64,000 bases of DNA from CAZVGZ01 sp964627605 (lineage in GTDB: Bacteria > Latescibacterota > MWCZ01 > CAZVGZ01): positions 212,176 to 276,175 of the forward strand of contig CAZVGZ010000001.1 of the NCBI GenBank assembly GCA_964627605.1, in the 5' to 3' direction. This document shows positions 44,968-54,347 of the stretch, piece by piece. How positions within the stretch are numbered: the stretch's first letter is position 1; every line of letters begins with the position of its first letter. A program made the position numbers and the translations under genes. The notes below the pieces were generated by a model. That model made no database searches and had not been told where the DNA came from. It saw only the letters and a program-made list of their open reading frames with translations.

Positions 44968-45933
44968 CTAGTAGAGCACCTCGGTGGTGAAAAAGAGCGC
45001 GTGGACGTTGTGCAGCACATCGTCGCTGTCGGTGAACCTATAAGTCGCTCCCAGACGCAGAGATTCGGCTGCCTGGTAGGTGATTCCGCCGATGACATAC
45101 AAGGTTTCGTTGTCATCAGTGTCCATATAGTTAAGATCAATGAAATCCGCCCGCGCCAAAACACCCATTTTTCCCTTTAGCGGCGCACGAACAAACGCGG
45201 ATATCAGCCGTTCGTCCAAACCGTTCGTACCGTTCTGATTGTTCTGCTGGGCAAATTCGCCTCCCACGGCGATGTCGCCAATGCTAACGCTCGCGATGCC
45301 AGCCAGTGTCAACTCCTTGTCGTCGTAGTCCTGTAACCCGGCATATACCCTTATCGTGAGCGGCCCGCCGTCCATCTGAAACGCGCCACCAAACCGCTTC
45401 TGGTCGTCGTTTTCGTAGTAGCTGGAAGGACCGTTCGTAATCTGAAAGTCCACTTTGAGGCCCTCGCCGAGTTTGGCTCCTATCTCTATCCCCGTCTCGT
45501 CCGACTTGATGATCCCCCATTTGTCCAACGCAGACTTTTCGAGCCAACGATGCCCCCACAGCTTTTCCTGAATGCGGTAGCCGTTGTTCTGGAGCAGGCC
45601 GAAAGCAAGGTGGGACGTAGGTGAGCGCTGCCATCTGATCCACGCACGCTTAACGTAGGGCCTCCACGCTTTTACCTTGATTCCGGTGTCTTTCTTTATG
45701 TCCGTGCGAATACGTGCCCTCAAGTCATCGCGCCCGGCGAGGGGGGTGTCGTAGGTGAAGAAGAGGCGGCGAAAATCAAAGGTGTTGTTGGGTCCTTGGG
45801 GTTTTCCAGAAAGATCCATCGTGTAGTCGAAGTAGATTTTTCCGTGCAGCGAGCCCTCTCCAGCCGCTGAGAATTGCGCGGTTGAGATCACCAATAACAG
45901 GGAGGCTATCGCAATACCGGTAAAACGGGTCAT
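44968..45933 (-). CDS. Outer-membrane porin-like beta-barrel
   Basis: 321 residues. The signal peptide ends STAQFSAAG (about residue 24). The mature protein alternates short polar turns with amphipathic strands of aromatic and Gly residues (LHGKIYFDYTMDLSG, LTIRVYAGLQDY) and ends ALFFTTEVLY, with an aromatic at the penultimate strand. This fits phosphate-selective/short-chain porins (OprP-like or DUF-type porins). It would let small solutes into the periplasm. Confidence 0.85.
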   Translation of the reverse strand: MTRFTGIAIASLLLVISTAQFSAAGEGSLHGKIYFDYTMDLSGKPQGPNNTFDFRRLFFTYDTPLAGRDDLRARIRTDIKKDTGIKVKAWRPYVKRAWIRWQRSPTSHLAFGLLQNNGYRIQEKLWGHRWLEKSALDKWGIIKSDETGIEIGAKLGEGLKVDFQITNGPSSYYENDDQKRFGGAFQMDGGPLTIRVYAGLQDYDDKELTLAGIASVSIGDIAVGGEFAQQNNQNGTNGLDERLISAFVRAPLKGKMGVLARADFIDLNYMDTDDNETLYVIGGITYQAAESLRLGATYRFTDSDDVLHNVHALFFTTEVLY

Positions 45934-46076
45934 GGGCTACTCCTTTGCGCGGTGTGTCATCAAAACTGCACATCGAGACGTCGAGTCTCAACTTCGCTCA
46001 AAACTACGTGGCGGCTAATAATGCGCCAAGGGTGGGCCGGTTGCGTGGGGTTTTGGTGTAGCAGCGTGGCGACTTT

Positions 46077-48086
46077 TTAGTCCAGGCTGCTTCTGAGTCG
46101 ATCTTCGTCCCACACCTCAACCCCGAGGTCCGTCGCCTTTTTCAGCTTGGACCCCGCCTCGGTTCCAGCGATAACGATATCAGTCTTCTTACTGACCGAT
46201 TTAGTCACTTTCCCGCCGAGGGACTCTATTTTTTCAGTTGCGTCCTGTCGGGAGAGAGTAGTCAACGTCCCGGTCAGCACGACCGTCTTGCCTGAAAACG
46301 GCGAAGAGATGTCTTTTATGACAACCTCCGTGGGATCGGTTACCAACGTGAGGCCAGCGCTACGCAGACGTTCTATGAGCTCTCTGTGAGCTGGTCGGCT
46401 GAAATGCTCGACGAGACTGACTGCCACTATGGGCCCCACATCGGGGATCTCCTGAAGCCGCTCCAGTTCAGCGTCCATCACCTCATCTATCGACCCCAAA
46501 TGGTGCGCCAGGATGGTTGCGGTCGTTGCGCCTACGTGGCGGATGCCCAACCCGAACAGAACTCTGTGGAAAGGGCGGTCCTTGGTATCACCTATGGCTT
46601 CCAGCAGGTTGTTCGCAGAGGTGTCGGCTATCCGTTCCATGTTGGCTATCTGCTCAAACTTGAGCTCATACAGCCCAGAGACGTCGGTAATGAGCTCTTT
46701 TTCAAGAAGTTGATCAATGACCGCAGGCCCCATGCCGTCGATATCCATCGCGGCTCTGGATGCGAAATGGATAATCCGCTGCCTCAACTGCGCCGGGCAT
46801 TCTGCCGATACACACCTTACCACCGGTTCACCCTCCATAGCGACCAGCAACTGGCCACACGCTGGGCACTCTTTGGGGAAGTCGAACGGCTGTGTGCCTT
46901 TGGGCCGTTTGCTCATAATTACACCAATTACGTGGGGGATGACGTCGCCTCCGCGTTCGACGATAACAGTATCGCCGACACGGATGTCTTTGCGCACCAG
47001 CTCGTCGCGGTTGTGCAGCGATGCGCGTCTGATGGTCGTACCGCCTACTGACACCGGTTCTAAGTGGGCAACAGGGGTCACCGCACCTGTGCGGCCAACC
47101 TGGAGCGAGATATCGGTCAACACCGTCGTGCCTTGTCTCGCTGCGAACTTGTAGGCGATCGCCCACCTGGGGCTTTTTGAGGTGTGACCCAGGCGCGACT
47201 GCTGCTCCAGATCGTTCACTTTAACAACGACGCCGTCGATCTCATATTGCAGATCGTCGCGTTTGGATTCCCACTCGCGGCAAAATTCCAACACGTCGTC
47301 GATTTCAGCGCATTTCCGACGGTGTTCGTTTACCGCAAATCCAAGCTGTTGGAGAGTGTCCAGATCGTCCCAATGTGTATGAGAACTCTCGTCACCGTCG
47401 GTCACAAGCCCGTACGCGAACATCGCCATCCATCGACTAGCGACGATCTTCGGGTCCTGCATTTTTAGTGTCCCGGCACCGGCGTTGCGCGGATTGGCGA
47501 ACAGGGGTCCTTCTGCATCCACTCTCGCACTGTTGAGACTCTCAAACGCGGCGTGAGGCATATACGCTTCGCCCCTGACTTCAATTGACACTAGGGGTTG
47601 CTGAAGCGAAAGCGGAATCGTGCGAACTGTGCGGAGGTTGCCTGTGATGTCGTCACCCTCAGAGCCGCTTCCTCTGGTGGCTCCTCGCGCCAGAACGCTG
47701 CTTTCATACGTCAAGCTCACCGCGATGCCATCAATCTTCAGTTCAGCGACATACTCGACCCTCTCGTCCTCCTCCAAGCCGCCGTGAATACGGGTGTCGA
47801 ACGCCCTTAGATCGTCTTCTGAATATGTGTTGTCCAGCGACAACATTGGCGGATCGTGGGTGACTGTTGGGAATGTTTTGGTCGGTGCACCGCCGACGCG
47901 CTGGGATGGGGAGTCGGGACGGACCAGGTTGGGGTACTCGCGCTCAAGCTCTTGCAATTGTCTGAGCAGCTGATCGTATTCGGCGTCCGAGATCGCCGGT
48001 TCAGCAAGAACGTAGTATCGATGGTCGTGATTGTTGAGTTCTTGAGAGAGTGCGCCAATCAACTCGGCGGGATCAACACTGGTCAT
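46077..48086 (-). CDS. ligA: NAD-dependent DNA ligase
   Basis: 669 residues, standard length. The adenylation Lys117 lies in ELKIDG. The OB fold, the four-Cys zinc finger (CPACGQLL...CVSAECPAQ), helix-hairpin-helix repeats and the C-terminal BRCT domain (FSGKTVVLTGTLTTLSRQDA) are all present. It seals nicks in replication. It ends in TAA and has no internal stop, which argues against any general recoding of TAG. Confidence 0.98.
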   Translation of the reverse strand: MTSVDPAELIGALSQELNNHDHRYYVLAEPAISDAEYDQLLRQLQELEREYPNLVRPDSPSQRVGGAPTKTFPTVTHDPPMLSLDNTYSEDDLRAFDTRIHGGLEEDERVEYVAELKIDGIAVSLTYESSVLARGATRGSGSEGDDITGNLRTVRTIPLSLQQPLVSIEVRGEAYMPHAAFESLNSARVDAEGPLFANPRNAGAGTLKMQDPKIVASRWMAMFAYGLVTDGDESSHTHWDDLDTLQQLGFAVNEHRRKCAEIDDVLEFCREWESKRDDLQYEIDGVVVKVNDLEQQSRLGHTSKSPRWAIAYKFAARQGTTVLTDISLQVGRTGAVTPVAHLEPVSVGGTTIRRASLHNRDELVRKDIRVGDTVIVERGGDVIPHVIGVIMSKRPKGTQPFDFPKECPACGQLLVAMEGEPVVRCVSAECPAQLRQRIIHFASRAAMDIDGMGPAVIDQLLEKELITDVSGLYELKFEQIANMERIADTSANNLLEAIGDTKDRPFHRVLFGLGIRHVGATTATILAHHLGSIDEVMDAELERLQEIPDVGPIVAVSLVEHFSRPAHRELIERLRSAGLTLVTDPTEVVIKDISSPFSGKTVVLTGTLTTLSRQDATEKIESLGGKVTKSVSKKTDIVIAGTEAGSKLKKATDLGVEVWDEDRLRSSLD

Positions 48087-48223
48087 TGGCCGCTCTCTAT
48101 AAGTTATCTGCGGTTAAGAAGCGAACGACAGCAACGCAAGAACTATGGGATACGCCGCTGGGCAATGCTGGCGAATACCAGGCTTTTTCTACGCGCACAC
48201 TCTCTACTTCGCAATCAAATAAT

Positions 48224-49678
48224 CTAATCTGACGGCTGGAGGTAGACGGTTTTGATCTGTGTGTAGAAGTCCATGGCGGCGCGGCCCTGTTCGCGGGAGT
48301 AGGAGCTTGAGCCTTTCATCCCTCCAAACGGGGCTTGTGGTTCTACGCCTGCGGTCTCGCCGTTGACCCGGATAAGTCCGGCCTCGATTCCATCTGTGTA
48401 GGCCAGCACGCTGTTTAGATCGCGGGTGAAAATGCTCGCCGAAAGACCGTAGGTCACTCCGTTGGCAATCTCAAGCGCCTCGTCAAAATCTCTTACTTTA
48501 ATAACCGCCAAAACAGGACCAAACACCTCGTCGCAGGCCAATGTCATCGCTGGCGTGACATCTGTGAACACTGTGGGCTCGACGTAAAAACCTTTTTCAT
48601 ACGTTTCACCTGACGGAATACCGCCACCGCACGCCAGTGTCGCGCCTTCATCCTGAGTCTGTCTGATGTAGCTCAGAATTGACTGCCTGGCGTCTTCGCT
48701 GATGACCGGTCCCAAGTAGCAGTCAGGGTCGGTGCCAGGCCCAACTTTGAGCGATTTCACCCGCGCCACCAGGTTCTCTGTAAAATCATCAGCGATCTCG
48801 TCGAGGACTATCGCACGGCTCGTGGCGGTGCATTTCTCCCCTGCTGAGCGCATCGCCCCGCTCACCGTCAGCTCTACCGCCTGATTGAGGTCGGCGTCGT
48901 CCATGACGATGACAGGGTTCTGCCCGCCCATCTCAAGCTGGTATTTGGCCCCGATACCGACAGCGGTCACGGCGATTTTCTTGCCTGTTGCTGCAGACCC
49001 TGTGAATGAGACCGCACGGGTCGATCCGTTGTCGATGAGCGTGTCAGAGATTGAACGGGCGCGCCCTTGAATAAGGTTAAACACCCCAGGAGGTAGCCCT
49101 GCCTCGTGAAATACGTCTGCCATCAGATGTCCGGTCAACGGCGACAGGCCCGACGGTTTCAGAAGCACAGTGTTGCCGTAGACCAGCGCTGGGGCGGCTT
49201 TCCAGTAGGGGATAGCCACCGGAAAGTTCCACGGGGTTATTAGGGTAACGACACCAAGCGGCGTGCGGGTGGTATACAGCAACGTATTTGGTGCGGTAGA
49301 GGGGATCACTTCACCAACCTGATGTAGACCCTCGGTGGCGTAATAGCGAAGGATCACAACCCCTCGATTGGTCTCGCCCATCGCCTCTGCTTTGGTTTTG
49401 CCTTCCTCACGGACCAGAGCGGTGGCGACCTCATCCAGCCGCCGTTCGAGCACATCTGCGGCTTTGGCAAGAAACTCTCCACGGGACGGCGCTGGCAGCG
49501 ATCTCCACAGAGGGAAAGCCTCCTGCGCAGCGTTGGCAGCGCGCCTTACATCAGACTCCGTTGCTTGCGGGAACTGCCCGATTATGTCGGTCGAGTCTGC
49601 GGGGTTGATGTTGTCAAACCATTCGCCATCGCCTGCAACCCACTGGCCGCCGATATAGTGTGCGTATCGCTCCGACAT
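48224..49678 (-). CDS. NAD(P)-dependent aldehyde dehydrogenase
   Basis: 484 residues. It has the catalytic Glu in LEMGGQNPVIV, the Cys in SAGEKCTATSRAIV, the cofactor-binding SFTGSAATGKKIA and the C-terminal PFGGMKGSSSYSREQGRAAM. The closest subtypes are alpha-ketoglutarate-semialdehyde or aldose-derived aldehyde dehydrogenases, the last step of non-phosphorylative sugar-acid routes; that link is inference. It ends TAG, with TGA two codons later. Confidence 0.95.
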   Translation of the reverse strand: MSERYAHYIGGQWVAGDGEWFDNINPADSTDIIGQFPQATESDVRRAANAAQEAFPLWRSLPAPSRGEFLAKAADVLERRLDEVATALVREEGKTKAEAMGETNRGVVILRYYATEGLHQVGEVIPSTAPNTLLYTTRTPLGVVTLITPWNFPVAIPYWKAAPALVYGNTVLLKPSGLSPLTGHLMADVFHEAGLPPGVFNLIQGRARSISDTLIDNGSTRAVSFTGSAATGKKIAVTAVGIGAKYQLEMGGQNPVIVMDDADLNQAVELTVSGAMRSAGEKCTATSRAIVLDEIADDFTENLVARVKSLKVGPGTDPDCYLGPVISEDARQSILSYIRQTQDEGATLACGGGIPSGETYEKGFYVEPTVFTDVTPAMTLACDEVFGPVLAVIKVRDFDEALEIANGVTYGLSASIFTRDLNSVLAYTDGIEAGLIRVNGETAGVEPQAPFGGMKGSSSYSREQGRAAMDFYTQIKTVYLQPSD

Positions 49679-49739
49679 CTCTTCATACTCCTCGCTGTTT
49701 CAAGTTTTTTATAGGTGCTTAAGTACAGACTGTGCGGTA

Positions 49740-50774
49740 CTAGAAATCGCTCTCATCAAACCGATAGCCACGTATCTGGGCCATCGGAGCGTCGTCGTTG
49801 ATATAGTTTACCGCAAACACGCTGCCGTCGGGCCTCTCAACCCATCCAGTATAGGCCGAATCCGAATTTTTGCTGGCGTCGTGGTCTAGTGGGAGTATGA
49901 CGCCGCTCTGCTCTGAACGCTCTTTGGTCACTACGCTTTCGATAGGTTCGAGCATGGCTAGTGTGTTTTTGGCCCAGGTTTTTTTTGAAAGCGGCATGTG
50001 GCGATAGGTTGTAAGAAAGTTGCCAGATTTCAGGAATCCTGAGACCGGTCGGTGACAGCCGTCGATTATCGATTCATACGGCCCGTCCCACGTCTCACCG
50101 TCGTCGTTAGAAAACGCTTTGGGCCCTGGCAAGCCTTTCATCGAGTTCTCTCGCATGTAGGCGACCAGATTACCGTCTGGCAGAATGACGATACTACACT
50201 CGCACGGGTTGAGGCCAGTCTGATCGACGATGGTGATCGGGCCTTCCCAGGTAAGGCCACAATCGTGTGAGCGGTGGACGAACTGAACGATGTCGCCGGT
50301 CGCCGGTTTTCGCTCGTGGCTCCCTAGCAGAAGGGTTCCTGATGGCAGTTCCAGCGGGCGGTCAGGGACGATGCCTGTCACTGTCGTTTCCTGCGGCCCG
50401 GTCCATGTGCTCCCATCGTCGTCGCTGAACCAGAGCGCGTTGATCGAATGCCTGCCTACGACCTCGCCAGGAGGATGGGGGTAGTGATCGCACACGATGA
50501 GAAGCCGTCCATCAGACAGCAGGACAACCCTGGGACAGTTCCATTTCTCAAGAACACCGTCGTTTTTGAACGACTCTATCAAGACATGCCGCTTACTCCA
50601 TGTCGCCGCATCGTCATCGCTTGTGCGGACAATGAGGTGTGTGAATTCGCTGGCGACATGCGAGTCGCTTTCCCTATAGACCACGACCAGTCGACCCGAC
50701 TCGGTCTGGGCGACATCGGGAAAGCACTCATAGACATCATCGTTTCTAGCTAAGATCTGTCGCTCGACGGGCAC
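49740..50774 (-). CDS. Second sialidase-like BNR-repeat protein
   Basis: 344 residues from GTG at 50774, which has AAGGA at 5 nt; the longer frame to 50864 is unlike the family. Asp boxes are visible: SDDDAATWSK (about 56), FSDDDGSTWTG (about 117), SHDCGLTWEG (about 160) and SNDDGETWDG (about 205). It is a beta-propeller of the sialidase superfamily, without a signal peptide. About 115-130 bp upstream lie two GCGCCAG units spaced 10 bp apart, similar to the array before the other sialidase. Confidence 0.85.
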   Translation of the reverse strand: MPVERQILARNDDVYECFPDVAQTESGRLVVVYRESDSHVASEFTHLIVRTSDDDAATWSKRHVLIESFKNDGVLEKWNCPRVVLLSDGRLLIVCDHYPHPPGEVVGRHSINALWFSDDDGSTWTGPQETTVTGIVPDRPLELPSGTLLLGSHERKPATGDIVQFVHRSHDCGLTWEGPITIVDQTGLNPCECSIVILPDGNLVAYMRENSMKGLPGPKAFSNDDGETWDGPYESIIDGCHRPVSGFLKSGNFLTTYRHMPLSKKTWAKNTLAMLEPIESVVTKERSEQSGVILPLDHDASKNSDSAYTGWVERPDGSVFAVNYINDDAPMAQIRGYRFDESDF

Positions 50775-50885
50775 GGCGTTCCTTCTCGTGAGAGTGTGGA
50801 GGGGTCGCTTCAACGATACACATAAATGGCGGCGGCTGTCCACTGGAACCGCAACACTTTCCATCCACCTCTGAATTTATTATCT

Positions 50886-50905
50886 TAGCGCCAGTTTGCG
50901 CCAGA
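50886..50905. promoter_or_regulatory. Tandem GCGCCAG sites between divergent genes
   Basis: TAGCGCCAGT and TTGCGCCAGA follow each other with a 10-bp repeat. The 10-mer TTGCGCCAGA also occurs at 22847-22856, in the array upstream of the first sialidase. It lies between the second sialidase (minus) and the secreted protein (plus) and could control either. Confidence 0.45.
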
Positions 50906-50985
50906 CGTCATCTGATGGACGGATGACTTCTGGTCAGGTATCGCGCGGTTTGGGGGGTGACACAATACCCAAAGTGGAGGCGGAT

Positions 50986-51966
50986 ATGTTTCGAATGTTG
51001 ATGGCTGCGACAGCGCTCTTTCTGATAGATGCCGCCGTAGCAAATGCTCAGGTGGAGTTCGTGGTTGATGGTAACATCGCTGGCGATGGTGCTGAATGGA
51101 CAGATAACCTGATCGTCGTAAATGACAACAACGACGAGCGGATCACCTCCGGTGGCGGCGTTGAGTTTGACGATCATGAGGATATCAACATTATTCACGT
51201 CTGGTTCGACATGGACCAGGACAAAGTCTATTGGACGCTAGGGCTTTGGGCTCAGTTCTACCCCAACGCCCAGTGGGCCTATGCAGAAGGTATGCGCAAC
51301 AGGTCACATCCCTCAATCGCCTTTGATGTAGACAACGATCAAGAGACCGGGGCTCTCACCGACAAGAACCATCACGGTGGACTCACGTTCGCCTACCCGC
51401 TCATCGGCTTTGATCTATCGATCCAGACAAGTTTTGACGACAAATCAGATGGATCGCATTTTGAGCGAGGCAAAGAGGTAAACGGACGCTACAACCTTCC
51501 TGTAGGGACTGATCTGGATTTCATCGAGTTCGTCTTGGGCTATGATGGTGACGGCGGTGTCGAAGGCGGCCCAAACGCGAACTGGCTCGAAGCGAGTGCC
51601 GAGTTGTCAGGTCTAAGGGATATAATCTTCGCAACGGATCAGTCGCAAGCGTTCCAGAGGGGTGATGTGGTTGGTGTTGCAGGGATAATCGAGTCGCCTG
51701 TACCGTTGGGTGAGTGGGGCGAAGAGATTACAGACGCTGGCTATATTATGCTAGGTTGGGGACCGGTGGATTGGGACGAAGACACCATGACCAGGGAGAT
51801 CGACGCCGAGGGTACCATTGTGGTTCCCAGCGGAGAGACGATCACCTACGACAAGGTGACGAAACAGTTCACAGTGGGCGCAACGACGTATGACGCATCC
51901 CCCTTGGATGGGGCCGTGGCGGTCTCGTCATCGACTTGGGGCAGCGTCAAAAGCCTGTATCGGTAG
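50986..51966 (+). CDS. Secreted hypothetical protein
   Basis: 326 residues from ATG at 50986 (GGAGGCGGAT upstream); the frame is open to 50896 but the signal peptide FRMLMAATALFLIDAAVANA fixes the start. The mature protein is acidic, with Asp/Asn-rich loops (NDNNDERIT, DVDNDQETGAL) that look like calcium sites, and a beta-sandwich-like pattern. It resembles no family I can name with confidence; a carbohydrate-binding or DOMON-like fold is possible. It ends TAG, 74 bp before the next lipoprotein. Confidence 0.75.
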   Translation: MFRMLMAATALFLIDAAVANAQVEFVVDGNIAGDGAEWTDNLIVVNDNNDERITSGGGVEFDDHEDINIIHVWFDMDQDKVYWTLGLWAQFYPNAQWAYAEGMRNRSHPSIAFDVDNDQETGALTDKNHHGGLTFAYPLIGFDLSIQTSFDDKSDGSHFERGKEVNGRYNLPVGTDLDFIEFVLGYDGDGGVEGGPNANWLEASAELSGLRDIIFATDQSQAFQRGDVVGVAGIIESPVPLGEWGEEITDAGYIMLGWGPVDWDEDTMTREIDAEGTIVVPSGETITYDKVTKQFTVGATTYDASPLDGAVAVSSSTWGSVKSLYR

Positions 51967-52040
51967 GTGCGCGGCCACGGCGGCGATATAACTGCTGCAG
52001 GTGTAGGGGTCTGCAAATTGACGGAGCAAGGAGGCCGGTC

Positions 52041-52391
52041 ATGATCCGTAGTCACCATCTCGCTCTGTGTGTCGTCGTCGCAGGCTGCATGGCGGTGGCA
52101 CCAAGAACGCCAGAGGAACGGGCCTATGTAGCAAAGGTCAATATAGTGCCTTTGGAGTTTGTCATACCGGCCAGCCAGTCGGAGCTTGCCTGGGGGCGTG
52201 CCCAGAGCTGGATTGGGCGGTTTTCTTCGATGAAGCTTCAGACTGTCTCCGACTACAACATCCAGATCAACGTTCAGTGTAGTACGGGGAACATGTTTGC
52301 CGTGGACGCGGTCGATCGCAATGCGCGAATATTGGCGCTTTGCATCAGCTCAGGGGAGATGCCGCCTGACACTCGGTTGATAGCGAGGTAG
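52041..52391 (+). CDS. Small lipoprotein, 116 residues
   Basis: The start ATG is preceded by AAGGAGG. The lipobox VVAGC has Cys at about residue 15. The mature part has one helix (SELAWGRAQSWIGRFSSMKL) and a beta strand pair (YNIQINVQCSTGNMFAVDAV). Not recognised. The next small lipoprotein follows at 52447 on the same strand, and the pair may form an operon with the secreted protein. Confidence 0.65.
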   Translation: MIRSHHLALCVVVAGCMAVAPRTPEERAYVAKVNIVPLEFVIPASQSELAWGRAQSWIGRFSSMKLQTVSDYNIQINVQCSTGNMFAVDAVDRNARILALCISSGEMPPDTRLIAR

Positions 52392-52446
52392 TCAGCCCTT
52401 TCAGGCGATTCCCGTTTCCTTCGGCCACTGACTGCGGAAATGGACG

Positions 52447-52785
52447 ATGCGATTTTCACTGTTGCTTGGAATTCTTATTTGCGCTATGTCGTTGGGTTGC
52501 AGCATGGATTGCAGCGATGAGATGAAATCGGCCCGGAAGAAGTACGGCTCGCCCCAAGAGACCAACACTTACGACTATGGTGATTTACATTCGGTCAGCT
52601 ACTAGTGGTGGTCGCGAGGGATTAGCAAGACATTTACATGGAGCGCAAGCAAAAGCTGTGAGGTTTCCACATACACCTTCTCTCCCATCACCAAGCCCGC
52701 ATCCCCCGACGTGCCGGACAGTGTGGCCAGCGTCGTGACGCTTGAATCTCGGACCTCGCGTAACCGATGCGTGATATGCCCCTGA
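52447..52785 (+). pseudogene. Small lipoprotein with in-frame TAG after 52 codons
   Basis: MRFSLLLGILICAMSLGCSM is a signal peptide with lipobox SLGC. The protein continues KKYGSPQETNTYDYGDLHSV to SY-TAG (52603-52605). The same frame then reads WWSRGISKTFTWSASKSCEV followed by STYTFSPIT, which clearly continues the small-lipoprotein pattern, and ends TGA at 52783-52785. Either the gene is dead, or the short form or read-through form is made. Confidence 0.65.
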
Positions 52786-52937
52786 CGGATCCAACGATGC
52801 GGATGCGATTTGGCCCGATTTCTGATCGACAAAGACTGATGCTGGCTCAATTATGCCACTGGGGGCGTCCGGCCACCAGCGGCCTTCTGCGTTTCGGTTC
52901 CGCTGTAGTCAAAAACAGTTAGATGGATGGGGTCCGC

Positions 52938-54104
52938 ATGAAAATCACCGAGATATCTGCGGTCAAGGTCACTATACCACCACCTAACCACACGCCCACC
53001 CCACCGCGCAGGAACTCATGGGCGCAGGACGCTGAGGTGGCCAACCCCATGTCCAGGTTTGCCGCAGTCAAACCGAACCGTGGTCTGTGGCTGCCCAAAT
53101 GGGATTCTCCCTGGTGCAAAGTCACCGCTGAGGATGGCACCTGGGGATTGGGGCAGACCTCCAACGGTCGTCCAGTCGCTGCCGTGATTGAGGACCATCT
53201 GGCACCGCACCTTGTGGGGCAGGATGTCATGGCCACTGAAAAGATGGCTGACATGATGTACAGGATGACCAAACCCTACGGATCGACCGGACTTGCGTCC
53301 TACGCTGTCAGCGCTGTCGATCTGGCTCTGTGGGATCTGAAAGGCAAGCTCTTGGGCGAGTCGGTGGCATCTCTTCTCGGCGGACCTCAACAGGATCGGA
53401 TGAAGTGCTACGCCACCGGCAACGACGTGGATTGGTACAGAGAGTTGGGGTTCGAAGCGTTCAAGTTGGCGTGTCCCTACGGTCCGGCGGACGGTCTGGA
53501 GGGACTCAAGAAGAATGAGGAGTTTGTGGCGAACGCTCGGCAGATAATCGGCGATGATAGCGACCTGATGTTGGACTGCTGGATGGCGTTTGACGTGGAG
53601 TATTCCGTGCAGTTGGCGCACAGGCTTCGGCCCTATAGACTGACGTGGATGGAGGAGTGTCTTGTGCCGGAGGATTTTGACAGCCATTTGGCTCTGAGAG
53701 AGAGGTTGCCGTGGCAGGCGCTCTCCACTGGGGAGCACTGGTACACCCATGTGCCATTTCTTTGGGCGGTCGCCCATCGTGCTGTGGACATTATTCAGCC
53801 GGACATAGGTTGGTGCGGTGGCGTGAGCGCGTGTCGCCGTATCGCAGCGGCGGCGGACGCTGCTGGTATCAGTGTCTATCTGCATGGAGGTGGCAACAGC
53901 CCGACGGGTCAGCAGTTCAGCGCCGCGACGCCATCTGTGCCTGGCCTGGAGTTTTTTGTGGGCTCACCTCCAGGGGTGCCGCTCGCAGAGGGAGTGCAAC
54001 TGCCAGGGCAGAGAGTGCCAGAGGATGGATGGATTGAGATTGGGAACGCGCCTGGGTTTGGGCTGGATGTGTCCCAGGAGTGGATCAGCCCTTATTTTGG
54101 TTAG
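52938..54104 (+). CDS. L-rhamnonate dehydratase-like enolase-superfamily enzyme
   Basis: 388 residues from MKITEISAVKVTIP. It is a mandelate-racemase-type barrel. Metal ligands are visible in LMLDCWMAF (Asp), TWMEECLVPED (Glu) and LSTGEHWYT (Glu). CYATGNDVDWYRELGFEAFK and LACPYGPADG are close to characterised L-rhamnonate dehydratases. The catalytic His lies in the GGGNSPTGQQ/YLHGG region. It dehydrates L-rhamnonate to 2-keto-3-deoxy-L-rhamnonate. The FAH-family and aldehyde dehydrogenase genes in the window could act later in the route. Confidence 0.9.
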   Translation: MKITEISAVKVTIPPPNHTPTPPRRNSWAQDAEVANPMSRFAAVKPNRGLWLPKWDSPWCKVTAEDGTWGLGQTSNGRPVAAVIEDHLAPHLVGQDVMATEKMADMMYRMTKPYGSTGLASYAVSAVDLALWDLKGKLLGESVASLLGGPQQDRMKCYATGNDVDWYRELGFEAFKLACPYGPADGLEGLKKNEEFVANARQIIGDDSDLMLDCWMAFDVEYSVQLAHRLRPYRLTWMEECLVPEDFDSHLALRERLPWQALSTGEHWYTHVPFLWAVAHRAVDIIQPDIGWCGGVSACRRIAAAADAAGISVYLHGGGNSPTGQQFSAATPSVPGLEFFVGSPPGVPLAEGVQLPGQRVPEDGWIEIGNAPGFGLDVSQEWISPYFG

Positions 54105-54119
54105 AACACCGAGGCTACA

Positions 54120-54341
54120 CACAAAAAAGCACCCCGAGAGAATACTCCTGGGGTGCTCTAGGCAGCGAGATAGCGAGCAATTGAAACAGCGCTTCCTATC
54201 GGATTAATAAGAAGTAAAGGTCTTTTAAGCCATCTTCGACAATATAGTAGTGTCCCGCCCCATGAGGGCGGCCACATCCGCAGCCGAAGAGAACAACCTT
54301 CAAAGTACCGGTGTTAAAGGCGTTTCAATTGTGGCGATCCC
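54120..54341 (-). ncRNA. Candidate structured small RNA of about 220 nt
   Basis: No protein frame is convincing here. On the minus strand a good sigma-70-type promoter precedes nested complementary segments: CAATTGAAAC (54331-54322) with GTTTCAATTG (54187-54178); AAGGT (54300-54296) with ACCTT (54221-54217); TCTTCGGC (54290-54283) with GTCGAAGA (54240-54233); CCGCCC (54271-54266) with GGGCGG (54260-54255). An intrinsic terminator follows. The long interrupted rod recalls 6S RNA in general shape, but I cannot assign a family. It lies downstream of the LexA-like gene in the same direction. Confidence 0.6.
54122..54157 (-). terminator. Rho-independent terminator
   Basis: On the minus strand AGCACCCC...GGGGTGCT (arms 54157-54150 and 54135-54128), extended by GAG/CTC around one mismatch, is followed directly by six T residues (54127-54122 region). 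It ends the candidate RNA and any read-through from the LexA-like gene. It faces the convergent dehydratase gene. Confidence 0.85.
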
Positions 54342-54347
54342 GCTGCA

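Noticed and set aside
52585..52850. Minus-strand frames of 69 and 82 codons
   Set aside because: They are opposite the tail of the small lipoprotein, whose plus-strand frame has the more convincing residues.
53016..53885. Minus-strand open frame of 289 codons opposite the rhamnonate dehydratase gene
   Set aside because: It is an antisense shadow with no domain or start signal.
54178..54331. CRISPR-like repeats, because ATTGAAAC and GTTTCAAT occur at both ends
   Set aside because: There are only two copies, in inverted orientation, with no regular spacers. They fit better as the closing stem of a structured RNA.
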